This document shows, in pieces, positions 1 to 8,655 of a stretch of DNA of 64,000 nucleotides. Origin of the DNA: Mycolicibacterium sp. (GTDB lineage Bacteria; Actinomycetota; Actinomycetes; Mycobacteriales; Mycobacteriaceae). The DNA is taken from NCBI GenBank assembly GCA_020637165.1, contig JACJWN010000009.1, forward strand, positions 1-64,000, in the 5' to 3' direction. Made by a program: the position numbers and the translations under genes. Numbering within the stretch: position 1 is the stretch's first letter; each line of letters opens with the position of its first letter. The notes under the pieces are model-generated. The model was given only the letters and a program-made list of their open reading frames with translations. It had not been told where the DNA came from and did not search any database.

Positions 1-1
1 G

Positions 2-2032
2 AGCTGCGGCTCCGGGACATTCCTGTTCCACGCCATCCGGCGCTACCTCGAGACCGCGGAGAAGTCGGGAACGCCAACGGCGACAGCGGTGCACGAGGTA
101 ACTGCGAATGTGATCGGCATGGACGTTCACCCGGTCGCGGTGACCCTCGCCAGGGTCACCTACGTCCTGGCGATCGGATTGAATCGGCTCCGAGACGATG
201 ACAGGGGTCCCATCGCGATCCCTGTGTATCTGGGTGACTCGATGCAGTGGGAGCAGAGCCGGGACCTCATCGGAGGCGTGGACCGGGTGACCATCAGTAC
301 CGAGGGGGACTCCATCATCGCCGGCGGAGGCGGTGTCCTGTTCGGTGACGATCTGGTCTTCCCGCGCAGCATCCTCGGTGACGCCGGCCGGTTCGACCGC
401 CTGGTGTCGGAGATGGCCGACAACGCGCTCGACTCAACGAACAAGAGGAACGGGACGCTGATCGACCCGATCCTCAAGCGCTTTAAGGTGACCGCTGAGG
501 AGGCAGAGGTTCTCAGCGCCACCTTCGCGACCATGCGGGCGCTGCACAAGTCGGGCAAGGACCACATCTGGGGTTACTACGTCCGCAACCTCATCCGCCC
601 CCTGTGGCTCGCCGAGCCGGACAACCGCGTCGACGTACTCGTAGGAAATCCGCCGTGGCTGGCGTACGCAAAGATGACCGCCACAATGCAGGAGAACTAC
701 AAGAAGCTCGCCAAGCCGCGCAATCTGCTCACCGGCGGCCTAGGAGCGGCCAGCCGCGACCTGTCCACGCTGTTCGTCGTACGGGCTGTGGAGCTGTACC
801 TCCGCCCCGGCGGCGCGTTCTCGTTTGTGATGCCCTACGGCATCCTGACGCGCAAGCCACATACCGGATTCCGCACTGGCAAGTGGATGACGAGGAACTC
901 CGAGCACCTCGCCGTCAAATTCGGGCTCAGCTGGGACCTCGCACGCGCAACCACCGGATTCCCCATGGTGTCTTGCGTCATCCACGGCGAGAGGTCCTCA
1001 TCAGCGACTCCGATCGACGCTGAGACCGTAACGTGGACGGGATACCTTGCACGACCAGACATTCCGTGGGACGAAGCGAAGGACAAGATCACCGTCGGCT
1101 CCGGCACCGTCGCTGCGCACGATGCCGGAGCGGTGCGCCCGGAGTCCCCGTACAAGTCGCAGTTCCGGCAGGGCGCCGTGCTCGCTCCCCAGATGGCACT
1201 GTTTGTACGCGAGGCTCCGGCAGGTCCACTGGGCGCGGGCGCGGGCCGCGTTTCGGTGTCATCGAACCGAAGCGTCTACGAGCCCGAACGGTGGAAACAG
1301 TTGCCGGCGATCACCGCCACAGTCGAGACGAGGTTCGTTCGGCCAACGTATCTGGGCCTGACCACGCTTCCGTTCCGCACTCTGGAGCCGCGCCGAACAC
1401 TACTCGCGATCAGTGACGACGGGGTGTTGGAGGAAGCGGCAGTCGTTGACCACCCGGGACTGAAGTCGTGGTGGGACCAAGCTGAGAAAGCGTGGGCCGA
1501 GAATAAGTCCGAGTCCGACGCAGGGACGCTGCTGGACCGCATCGATTTCCACGGGCAACTGTCCGCGCAGCTGCCGCCCGCAGCGGTCAGAGTGGTCTAC
1601 ACCAAGACCGGGAACAGACTCGCCGCAGCGGTCGTAAGGGATTCACGGGCCATTATCGACTTCTCCCTCTACTGGACGGCCGTCGCGACTGAGTCAGAAG
1701 CGAGCTACCTCTGCGCCATTCTGAACTCGGGGACCGTGTTGGAGCGAGTAAAGCCGCTGCAAGCCCTGGGCTTGTACGGAGCCCGGCACTTCGATAAGTA
1801 TGTATTCCTAGTTCCGTTCCCGGAGTACGACAACACCATCGATCTGCACCTGCAGTTGGCGAAGCTCGGCGCCGCGGCCGAGAAACTCGCCGCTGAGGTC
1901 GATGTGTCCTCGGCTCGGACGTTCCAGGCTGCGCGGAAGTTGGTCGATAAAGCTCTGAAAGACGCCGGTATCGCCGCCAAGATCAACGCTGCGGTGGCGG
2001 AATTGGTCCCTATGGCCGCTATTTCGCTGTAA
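2..2032 (+). CDS. N6-adenine DNA methyltransferase, 3' part only (5' end outside window)
   Basis: The frame is open from the window edge, so the N-terminus is missing; a GTG at 89 is probably internal. Residues 1-8 of the visible part read SCGSGTFL, the SAM-binding motif I of gamma-class N6-adenine methyltransferases, followed by a motif like GMDVHPVAV. About 215 residues in is NPPWLAY, the catalytic NPPY/W motif. The roughly 370-residue tail after the catalytic core, containing a TRD-like variable region, resembles Eco57I or type IIG enzymes and the large methylases of multi-gene phage-defence systems. By family it should methylate adenine in a specific DNA sequence; whether a nuclease domain lies in the missing part cannot be seen. 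It looks less GC-rich than the housekeeping genes and has no counterpart in the syntenic block to its right, so transfer is likely. Confidence 0.8.
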   Translation, partial: SCGSGTFLFHAIRRYLETAEKSGTPTATAVHEVTANVIGMDVHPVAVTLARVTYVLAIGLNRLRDDDRGPIAIPVYLGDSMQWEQSRDLIGGVDRVTISTEGDSIIAGGGGVLFGDDLVFPRSILGDAGRFDRLVSEMADNALDSTNKRNGTLIDPILKRFKVTAEEAEVLSATFATMRALHKSGKDHIWGYYVRNLIRPLWLAEPDNRVDVLVGNPPWLAYAKMTATMQENYKKLAKPRNLLTGGLGAASRDLSTLFVVRAVELYLRPGGAFSFVMPYGILTRKPHTGFRTGKWMTRNSEHLAVKFGLSWDLARATTGFPMVSCVIHGERSSSATPIDAETVTWTGYLARPDIPWDEAKDKITVGSGTVAAHDAGAVRPESPYKSQFRQGAVLAPQMALFVREAPAGPLGAGAGRVSVSSNRSVYEPERWKQLPAITATVETRFVRPTYLGLTTLPFRTLEPRRTLLAISDDGVLEEAAVVDHPGLKSWWDQAEKAWAENKSESDAGTLLDRIDFHGQLSAQLPPAAVRVVYTKTGNRLAAAVVRDSRAIIDFSLYWTAVATESEASYLCAILNSGTVLERVKPLQALGLYGARHFDKYVFLVPFPEYDNTIDLHLQLAKLGAAAEKLAAEVDVSSARTFQAARKLVDKALKDAGIAAKINAAVAELVPMAAISL

Positions 2033-2430
2033 CGACTGCCGTCCCAGTGGGAGGCGATGCGCCGCCCTGTTGGCGGGCGGGCCGAGAGCCGCCCGTGAGA
2101 TACCGCAGGAGATACCGCAGTGCTTTCATTCGCCCTCATCGGCCGCCAATGCAACCAACAACATATTCGCAGGTCGAGGTCGTTCATCCAGCAGCTGCCG
2201 AATGAGTCAAACACAACAAACACCCAGTTCAGAGGATTTTAAGTCCGCTGCCTCTGCCAATTGGGCTATGGGGGCATGCCGACACCGGCTCACAGCACCG
2301 TACCGCCACGGCACCCCCCAATCGTCGAAAGCCCGCGCTGCGGACAGCGGCACCTGGAGCGGGTCGAGTCACTGACATAGCACCGGTCAGCCAACTATCG
2401 TTGTAGGCAAGCCCGCACCGCGTGGGCACG
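2033..2430. other. About 400 bp without a convincing gene at the edge of the accessory segment
   Basis: No open frame here has mycobacterial codon bias or a recognisable product. The stretch contains a 12-bp tandem duplication (GAGATACCGCAG, twice, 2097-2120) and a relatively AT-rich patch around 2140-2250. No tRNA remnant, integrase or att-like direct repeat was seen by eye. It probably marks the junction between the methyltransferase segment and the conserved chromosome. Confidence 0.5.
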
Positions 2431-2445
2431 GAGGAGATGAACACC

Positions 2446-2556
2446 ATGGGCGTTCCCGAGGTCAAGCGAGTCGGCGGTTGCACCTGCCGCTGCGGCGCAT
2501 GCAGGAGCCAGGCACACTGCAAGAACATCGGCAGCGGCTGCCGGGTCAAGCTCTGA
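2446..2556 (+). CDS. 36-residue cysteine-rich peptide (metal-binding candidate)
   Basis: ATG at 2446 is preceded by GGAGGAG (2430-2436) at good spacing; an in-frame ATG at 2437 sits too close to that site. The peptide has six cysteines and one histidine in 36 residues, arranged C-x-C-x-C-x2-C-x5-C-x6-C, beginning with CTCRCGAC at residue 12, and a basic C-terminus (RVKL). Such density suggests zinc or copper binding (metallothionein-like) or a modified peptide. The spacing does not match the mycobacterial metallothionein MymT as I remember it. It has no signal peptide. It lies alone between the methyltransferase and the convergent ATC-hydrolase-like gene. Conservation is untested, so it could be a chance frame, but the ribosome binding site and composition argue for a real gene. 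Confidence 0.5.
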   Translation: MGVPEVKRVGGCTCRCGACRSQAHCKNIGSGCRVKL

Positions 2557-2627
2557 TCACCGCCCCTAGCTGACCCGCTGGGATCCACCCGGTCCCCGCG
2601 GGTGTCGGGGGTGCTGTCCGATCCCGT

Positions 2628-3335
2628 CTAATCCCGCGAGCGGTTGCGGGCGAATTCCGGTGGCCAGTCGTCCTCGGGAACCCAGTCCGATTTGAAGCGG
2701 AAGTCGCATCGTTCGTCACCGGCGGACAGGGCCTGGGTTCGCCGCATACCGATGTGCAGGGATTTGGTCATGGCGAAATCCGACGGGCAGGCTCACTTCG
2801 TGAACTCGCCGGCCCCTTGGGAGTCGTAAAGTTTGCACACCCCGCACCGGGTGATGTCGATCCCCCAGTCGTACTCGGCGCCCTCCACGATCTCGCAGTC
2901 CCAACCACCCTCGTAGGGGCGGGTCTTGGCGTAGTGGGCCACGTACTGCCAGTAGAGCTTGCCGAAGCCGACCTCCTTGGCGAACCATCGGTAGATCCGG
3001 GAGTCGTCATCGAACCGGTGCGCGGACCCCTGGTAGCAGAATTCACCCACCTGCTCGTCGGCCATACCCCACGCGGAGTGCACCTTGTAGAAACCGAGCA
3101 CGACCGCGGCTCCCACGAGGTATTCAGTCATCGGGTTCATCCCGCCGCCGATGTACTGCAGATGCGGCAGCACCCCGGCGAATTCCTCGCGGGCCAGCCC
3201 AACGATCCGCTCGGATTCGCCGGGGAATCGATCCTCGAGGATTCTCGCGAACGGCGGGGACTGTTTGTCGAAGTCCTTGAGAAACACTTCCCGGTGCCGG
3301 ACGTAGTAGTCGGGGTCGTCCTTGAGTTCCGACAC
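2628..3335 (-). pseudogene. L-2-amino-thiazoline-4-carboxylate hydrolase-like gene split by an in-frame TGA
   Basis: The first 180 codons (GTG start at 3335 behind GGGAGG) end at TGA 2793-2795. The same frame then stays open for 54 codons to TAG at 2628-2630. Both halves fit the ATC hydrolase family (L-cysteine formation from a thiazoline): a CGVC pair near residue 165 precedes the stop, and ACPSDFAM, TQALSAGDERCDFRF and a Trp/Pro-rich tail follow it. The stop therefore removes a conserved C-terminal region. Nonsense mutation is the simplest reading. Sequencing error or recoding remain possible, since a 6-bp stem with a 10-nt loop (2760-2781) starts 11 nt after the TGA, the distance at which bacterial SECIS elements lie. 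In the family as I recall it the replaced position is not a conserved cysteine, which speaks against selenocysteine. Confidence 0.7.
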
Positions 3336-3395
3336 GTCGGCCTCCCTGTCTCCGAGTCCCCCGGCCTTCCGTTATCCCAGTATCGCCCAACCGGA

Positions 3396-4370
3396 TCAAC
3401 GAATCGACAGCGCGATCCCGTCGAGGATGTCGTGCTCGCTGACCACGAGTTCGTCGATCCCGGCACGCCGCGCAAGCGCCGAGGCCAACTCCTGCACGAC
3501 GATCGCACCGCCGCCGATCACATCGACCCGGCCCTCGTGCATGGGCCCCAGCGCTGCGCGCTGCTCGCGGGTCATCGAGATCAACCGGTCGCAGACATCC
3601 AGCAGATCGGCAAACCGCACCCGGGATAAATGGATGGCCTCGGAGTCGTAGACGGTCATGTGGTGGGCCAGTGCGGCGATAGTGGTGAACGTTCCGGCCA
3701 CACCGACCCAGGTCCTGGCCCGCTGGATCGGAACCACCCGCAGCGCCTCGCCGAGCCGCTCCCGCACCACCTCGCGGGCAGCGTTCACCTGGTCGGCGCT
3801 CGGGGGATCGGAATGCAGACACCGCTCGGTCATCCGAACGCAGCCGATGTCTGCCGAGTAACTCGCCTGAACCGCTCCGGCGGTCTGCCCGGGACCCCCG
3901 CCGAGCACCACCTCTGTCGACCCGCCGCCGAGGTCGACCACCACGAAAGGCGCCGCGGCGGGATCCAATTCGCCGACCGCGCCGTTGAAGGACAGTTCGG
4001 CCTCCTCGGTGCCGCTGATCACCTCGGCCACCGACCCGGGTACCACCTGCCCGAGGACGGCAGAGGTCATGGCGAAGAACTCATCGCGGTTGGCGGCATC
4101 CCGGGTGGCCGAGGTCGCCACCATCCGCAGCTTGCACACCGAGTGAGCGCGCAGCAGTGCGGCGTAGTCCACCAGCGCGGCTCTGGTCCGTTCAAGTGCT
4201 TGCGGGGCGAACCGGCCGGTGGCGTCGACGCCCTCGCCGAGCCGCACGATGCGCATTTCCCGGTGCAGATCCCGCAGCCGTCCCCCCAAGCGGTCGGCGA
4301 TGAGCAGCCGGATCGAGTTCGTGCCGCAGTCGATCGCCGCAACCCGCTCGCCCTCGGCAATGTGATTCAC
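3396..4370 (-). CDS. ppx2: Ppx/GppA-family exopolyphosphatase
   Basis: Cytosolic enzyme of the ASKHA superfamily that releases phosphate from polyphosphate ends or hydrolyses pppGpp. The N-terminus has the phosphate-1 motif AAIDCGTNSIRLLIAD. The middle has VVVDLGGGSTEVV (phosphate-2) and the end has the adenosine/phosphate motif VDVIGGGAIVVQEL. I choose GTG 4370: AGGAG lies 5 nt upstream, and the start overlaps the DUF501 stop by 4 bases (GTGA), indicating translational coupling. That gives 324 residues, near the length of the M. tuberculosis Rv1026 product. An upstream in-frame extension to 4499 exists but lacks support. It is the last gene of the eno-ftsB-DUF501-ppx2 run. Whether polyphosphate or (p)ppGpp is the main substrate cannot be told from sequence. 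Confidence 0.9.
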   Translation of the reverse strand: MNHIAEGERVAAIDCGTNSIRLLIADRLGGRLRDLHREMRIVRLGEGVDATGRFAPQALERTRAALVDYAALLRAHSVCKLRMVATSATRDAANRDEFFAMTSAVLGQVVPGSVAEVISGTEEAELSFNGAVGELDPAAAPFVVVDLGGGSTEVVLGGGPGQTAGAVQASYSADIGCVRMTERCLHSDPPSADQVNAAREVVRERLGEALRVVPIQRARTWVGVAGTFTTIAALAHHMTVYDSEAIHLSRVRFADLLDVCDRLISMTREQRAALGPMHEGRVDVIGGGAIVVQELASALARRAGIDELVVSEHDILDGIALSIR

Positions 4371-4858
4371 ACCCACTCCTGTCTGATAAGGATTCCGGCC
4401 ATCGCGGGTTCGTCGGCGAGCATGGCCAGAGCCTCGTCCCCGAACGGATTGACCCCGCGGCCCTTGGCCAGCGCGTGAGCGATCAGGACGTGTAGACATT
4501 TGACCCGTTCGGGCATACCGCCGCCGGAGAAGTCCGTACCCAGCGGCTCGATCGCGTCGCGCTCGGCCAGATACGACTGATGGGCACGGCGGTAGGCGGC
4601 CGCCACATTGGGGTCCTCGCGCAGCCGGGCCGACATCTCCCGCATCACCCCCTCGGATTCCAGCCGACTCGCCGCAGCGGTCAGGGCGGGGTGGGTCAGG
4701 TAGTACAGCGTCGGAAACGGGGTTCCGTCCGGCAACCGGGGCGCGGTTTTGACCACCCCGGGCTCCCCGTTCGGGCAGCGGTAGGCGATCTCCAGCACGC
4801 CCCGCGGGTCGCGACCAAGTTGTCGCGCCACCGCGTCGATATCGGCCGGATCAACCAC
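4367..4858 (-). CDS. DUF501 protein (Rv1025-like)
   Basis: 163 residues from GTG 4858, whose start overlaps the end of ftsB by 8 bases. It matches the small actinobacterial DUF501 family, whose function is unknown: an early VARQLGRDPRG segment, a central conserved stretch TLYYLTHP, and near the C-terminus the family's conserved motif KCLHVLIAHALA followed by a cluster around NPFGDE. There is no signal peptide or membrane segment. It is always found between ftsB and ppx in mycobacteria, and both gene borders here are overlaps, so co-translation with the divisome gene and ppx2 is likely. No catalytic motif is recognised. Confidence 0.85.
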   Translation of the reverse strand: MVDPADIDAVARQLGRDPRGVLEIAYRCPNGEPGVVKTAPRLPDGTPFPTLYYLTHPALTAAASRLESEGVMREMSARLREDPNVAAAYRRAHQSYLAERDAIEPLGTDFSGGGMPERVKCLHVLIAHALAKGRGVNPFGDEALAMLADEPAMAGILIRQEWV

Positions 4859-5522
4859 CGGGCGCGGGTGGGTCGGGCGGCGGTGGCAGCACCGGCCCCG
4901 GCGCGCCGGGCGCGGCCGTCGGAGCCGGCGGCGGGCCGTGCGGGGTGTCGGCGATGGTGTGCCACAAGGACGTGTACCAGGGATCGCCGCTGTGCACCGG
5001 TTGGGCCTGCGGTTCGACGCCGGGTTCCACCATCGCGCCCGGCGGCAACTGAACCTGATAGGGAATGTCACCGGGCTTGACGAAGCCGAGTCGCTCGCGG
5101 GCCTGAGCGGCGATGTACACCGGGTCGGCCAGTTTGGCTTTTTGGCTTTCCAATTCGGCGATCTGGGCGCGCAGGGCGGACTCGCTGGCAGCCAACTGCT
5201 TCATCTCGGTGCGCTGGGCGAAATAAGTGCGCACCGGCCCGGCGATGGTCAGCGTCAGCACGCACACCACCGCCGCCAGGATCGCGGCCCGGCGGGCGGT
5301 GAAACCCAGGCGCTGCTCGCTCTGCTGTTGCACCGAGTCGGAGATGACCTGCCGGATCGGCCCGGTGATGCTGCGACCGACCGACTCTGCCCTGGCCCGC
5401 AGCCCGGTAGGACGGGTTTCGCGGGCGCCGATTCGCGTTGGACGGGCGCGGGCACGGCCCGACGCACCCGGCCGGGAAGCAGGCGCGCGCCGCTTCGGAT
5501 CGGACCGCTTACCTTCTGCCAC
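4851..5522 (-). CDS. ftsB: FtsB/DivIC-type septum formation initiator protein
   Basis: Bitopic membrane protein of the FtsQ-FtsL-FtsB divisome subcomplex. From GTG 5522 the 223-residue product has a long basic, proline/arginine-rich cytoplasmic tail (about 75 residues), then one hydrophobic segment (ILAAVVCVLTLTIAGP), then a short coiled coil (EMKQLAASESALRAQIAELE) and the typical ERLGFVKPGDIPY motif. A proline-rich C-terminal tail ends in PPAPGG. The long basic N-terminal tail is typical of actinobacterial FtsB. The gene lies 25 nt after eno and overlaps DUF501. M. tuberculosis Rv1024 is the positional equivalent. Confidence 0.88.
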   Translation of the reverse strand: MAEGKRSDPKRRAPASRPGASGRARARPTRIGARETRPTGLRARAESVGRSITGPIRQVISDSVQQQSEQRLGFTARRAAILAAVVCVLTLTIAGPVRTYFAQRTEMKQLAASESALRAQIAELESQKAKLADPVYIAAQARERLGFVKPGDIPYQVQLPPGAMVEPGVEPQAQPVHSGDPWYTSLWHTIADTPHGPPPAPTAAPGAPGPVLPPPPDPPAPGG

Positions 5523-5547
5523 GTGCTGCTCGTTCGGTCGCGGCCGT

Positions 5548-6876
<1,329 letters not shown>

Positions 6877-6934
6877 CTAGATGCTCAACGGTCCGGTCGG
6901 GCGGCACTCGGCGGGTCTACCGGGACCCGGTCGG

Positions 6935-7663
6935 TCACAGCGGATGCCCGGCCGCATACGCGGTGGCCCAGTCCCGCACCGACCTGGCGTACTGGTCGGA
7001 ATGGTTGTAGGCCCGCAGGGCATTCATCCAGCCGACCGGGGTGGCCAAGTCCTTGCCGCGGAAGCACAGGTAGCCGGCCGCGGACAGGGCAGCGTCGTCG
7101 AAATTGTCCGGACTGACGACCCGATCGTTGTTGGCGTCCACACCGTAGAGCCGCCAGGTCTCCGGGATGAACTGCATGGGTCCCATCGCCCTGGCATAGA
7201 CCGGGTCATCGTCCGTCGAGGCGTCACGGTCCAGGATCTCCAAATTCCCGTTGGTCCCGTCGAGTTCGACACCCCGGATCGGGGGGCTGACATCGCCGTT
7301 GCGGGCGATCTCCGCGCCGCGGTAGGTGCCGTGATGGCTTTCCACCATGCCGATGCCGGCCAGGGTGGTCCAGGACAGATGGCAGTCGGGGTTCTCCACC
7401 TCGGCCACCCGCGCGGCATAGGCGTAGGCCTCCAGCGCCGAGATCGGGATGCCCAGAGCGGGGGCGCGCTGCTCGGCCCACTCCCGCAGTTGGTCGGCCG
7501 CCCGCCCCGTGACATTGGTGTCGATCGCGGGCACCGGATCCCCCGCCGGGGGCGGAACACCGTCGGGAACGGGGATTCCAGGCTTCCAGGAACAGCCGGG
7601 CGCGAGCAGCGCCACCGCAGCCGTTGCGGCGACGAGATTGCGCACCCGGCGTGACAACGACAC
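6935..7663 (-). CDS. lpqU: LpqU-like lipoprotein with lytic transglycosylase fold
   Basis: Secreted lipoprotein likely to cleave or bind peptidoglycan. I take GTG 7663 as start because AGGAG sits 4 nt upstream and because it leaves a compact signal peptide (SLSRRVRNLVAATAAVALLAPGC); the lipobox APGC is relaxed but has the required cysteine. The SLT/MltB-like domain shows the catalytic-region glutamate in GIGMVESHHGTYRG, the motif ARAMGPMQFIPETWRLYG, and NNDRVVSPDNFDDAALSAAGYL near the C-terminus, as in membrane-bound lytic transglycosylases. Length is 242 residues. It lies between mazG and eno, as in M. tuberculosis (Rv1022). Confidence 0.88.
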   Translation of the reverse strand: MSLSRRVRNLVAATAAVALLAPGCSWKPGIPVPDGVPPPAGDPVPAIDTNVTGRAADQLREWAEQRAPALGIPISALEAYAYAARVAEVENPDCHLSWTTLAGIGMVESHHGTYRGAEIARNGDVSPPIRGVELDGTNGNLEILDRDASTDDDPVYARAMGPMQFIPETWRLYGVDANNDRVVSPDNFDDAALSAAGYLCFRGKDLATPVGWMNALRAYNHSDQYARSVRDWATAYAAGHPL

Positions 7664-7749
7664 GAAACTCCTACCACCCACGTTTACCCGTATATCGTCC
7701 CACGGGACGGGTTTCGTTAGCCGCTACGACGCCCTTGTCCGCGGCGCCG

Positions 7750-8655
7750 TCACGACAGCTGCACCCGCCACTCCTGGGCATCGACCGGGCCTTTGCGGCC
7801 CAACTGCCCGCCGCGTCGCTGGACGATGGCCCGCTCGGCGGCGCGAACCGCGTCCATGAACTCCAGCACCGCGCTGCGCAACTCCTGTTCGGCGTCACCG
7901 CCGGGGCGCAGCGAGACCGACCGCAGCGACGCCGGGATCAGGTCGGCCGGAAGCCCCGCCGCGGTCACCCGGTCGATGACCTTCTGCGCCAGGGCCAGGG
8001 CAGGCTGCCCGGTCGGAAGTCCCTCGACACAGGACTGCGCATCGGAGCGTTCGGCGGCCTTGCGCTGCTCCCACTGGGCCAGCTGATCCTCCAGGGTGAT
8101 CTGCTCGCCGGCCAGGACGGCGGGAACCCGGTTGCCCAGCTTGCGCACCAGCGCGTCGGCCACATCATCGATGTTGAACGAGTGATCGGGCGACTCTTCG
8201 GCGATGCGGGCGTGGAAGAGCACCTGCAGCAGCACGTCGCCGAGTTCGTCGCGCACCTCCTGGGGGTTCCCCCCGTGCACCGCGTCGAAGAGTTCGTAGG
8301 TCTCCTCCAGCAGATACCGGCGCAGCGAGTCATGGGTCTGCTCGCTCTCCCACGGCCCCGAGGTGCGCAGCCGGTCCATGATCTCAACCGCGTCGATGAG
8401 GCGCTCCCCGGGCCGGGCCGTGAAAGTGATGAGCTCCTCGCCCGCGGCCAGGCGGTCACGCACCTCGGGGTGATCGGGGTCGGAGGACAGCAATACCGAC
8501 GCGGACGGGGGCATCAGCGACGATCGCGCCGCGGGCAGCGACCACTGCACCCGGATGGGCATGTCCTCGGTGTACTGAACGTCACCACCGAGGTGTTCCA
8601 CCGCCTCGATCGGCACCATGGCCGGCCGGCGGGGATCGACCAGGATGACGGTCAC
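7750..8655 (-). CDS. mazG: Nucleoside triphosphate pyrophosphohydrolase MazG
   Basis: House-cleaning enzyme that hydrolyses non-canonical or oxidised NTPs to NMP and pyrophosphate. The all-alpha MazG domain carries the metal-binding glutamate/aspartate set in [12 protein letters not shown] and [20 protein letters not shown]. The roughly 90-residue N-terminal extension ([20 protein letters not shown]) is typical of mycobacterial MazG. The C-terminal half lacks a complete second EExxE/ExxD set, as in M. tuberculosis Rv1021. ATG 8655 overlaps the mfd stop by 4 bases (ATGA), so translation is coupled to the repair helicase. Confidence 0.95.
   Translation of the reverse strand: MTVILVDPRRPAMVPIEAVEHLGGDVQYTEDMPIRVQWSLPAARSSLMPPSASVLLSSDPDHPEVRDRLAAGEELITFTARPGERLIDAVEIMDRLRTSGPWESEQTHDSLRRYLLEETYELFDAVHGGNPQEVRDELGDVLLQVLFHARIAEESPDHSFNIDDVADALVRKLGNRVPAVLAGEQITLEDQLAQWEQRKAAERSDAQSCVEGLPTGQPALALAQKVIDRVTAAGLPADLIPASLRSVSLRPGGDAEQELRSAVLEFMDAVRAAERAIVQRRGGQLGRKGPVDAQEWRVQLS

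Noticed and set aside
2070-2375. 101-codon frame after the methyltransferase
   Set aside because: Codon use and composition are not mycobacterial-gene-like and no ribosome binding site is seen.
2587-2603. ACCCG/CGGGT mini-hairpin after the cysteine-rich frame
   Set aside because: Only 5 bp; too weak to call a terminator.
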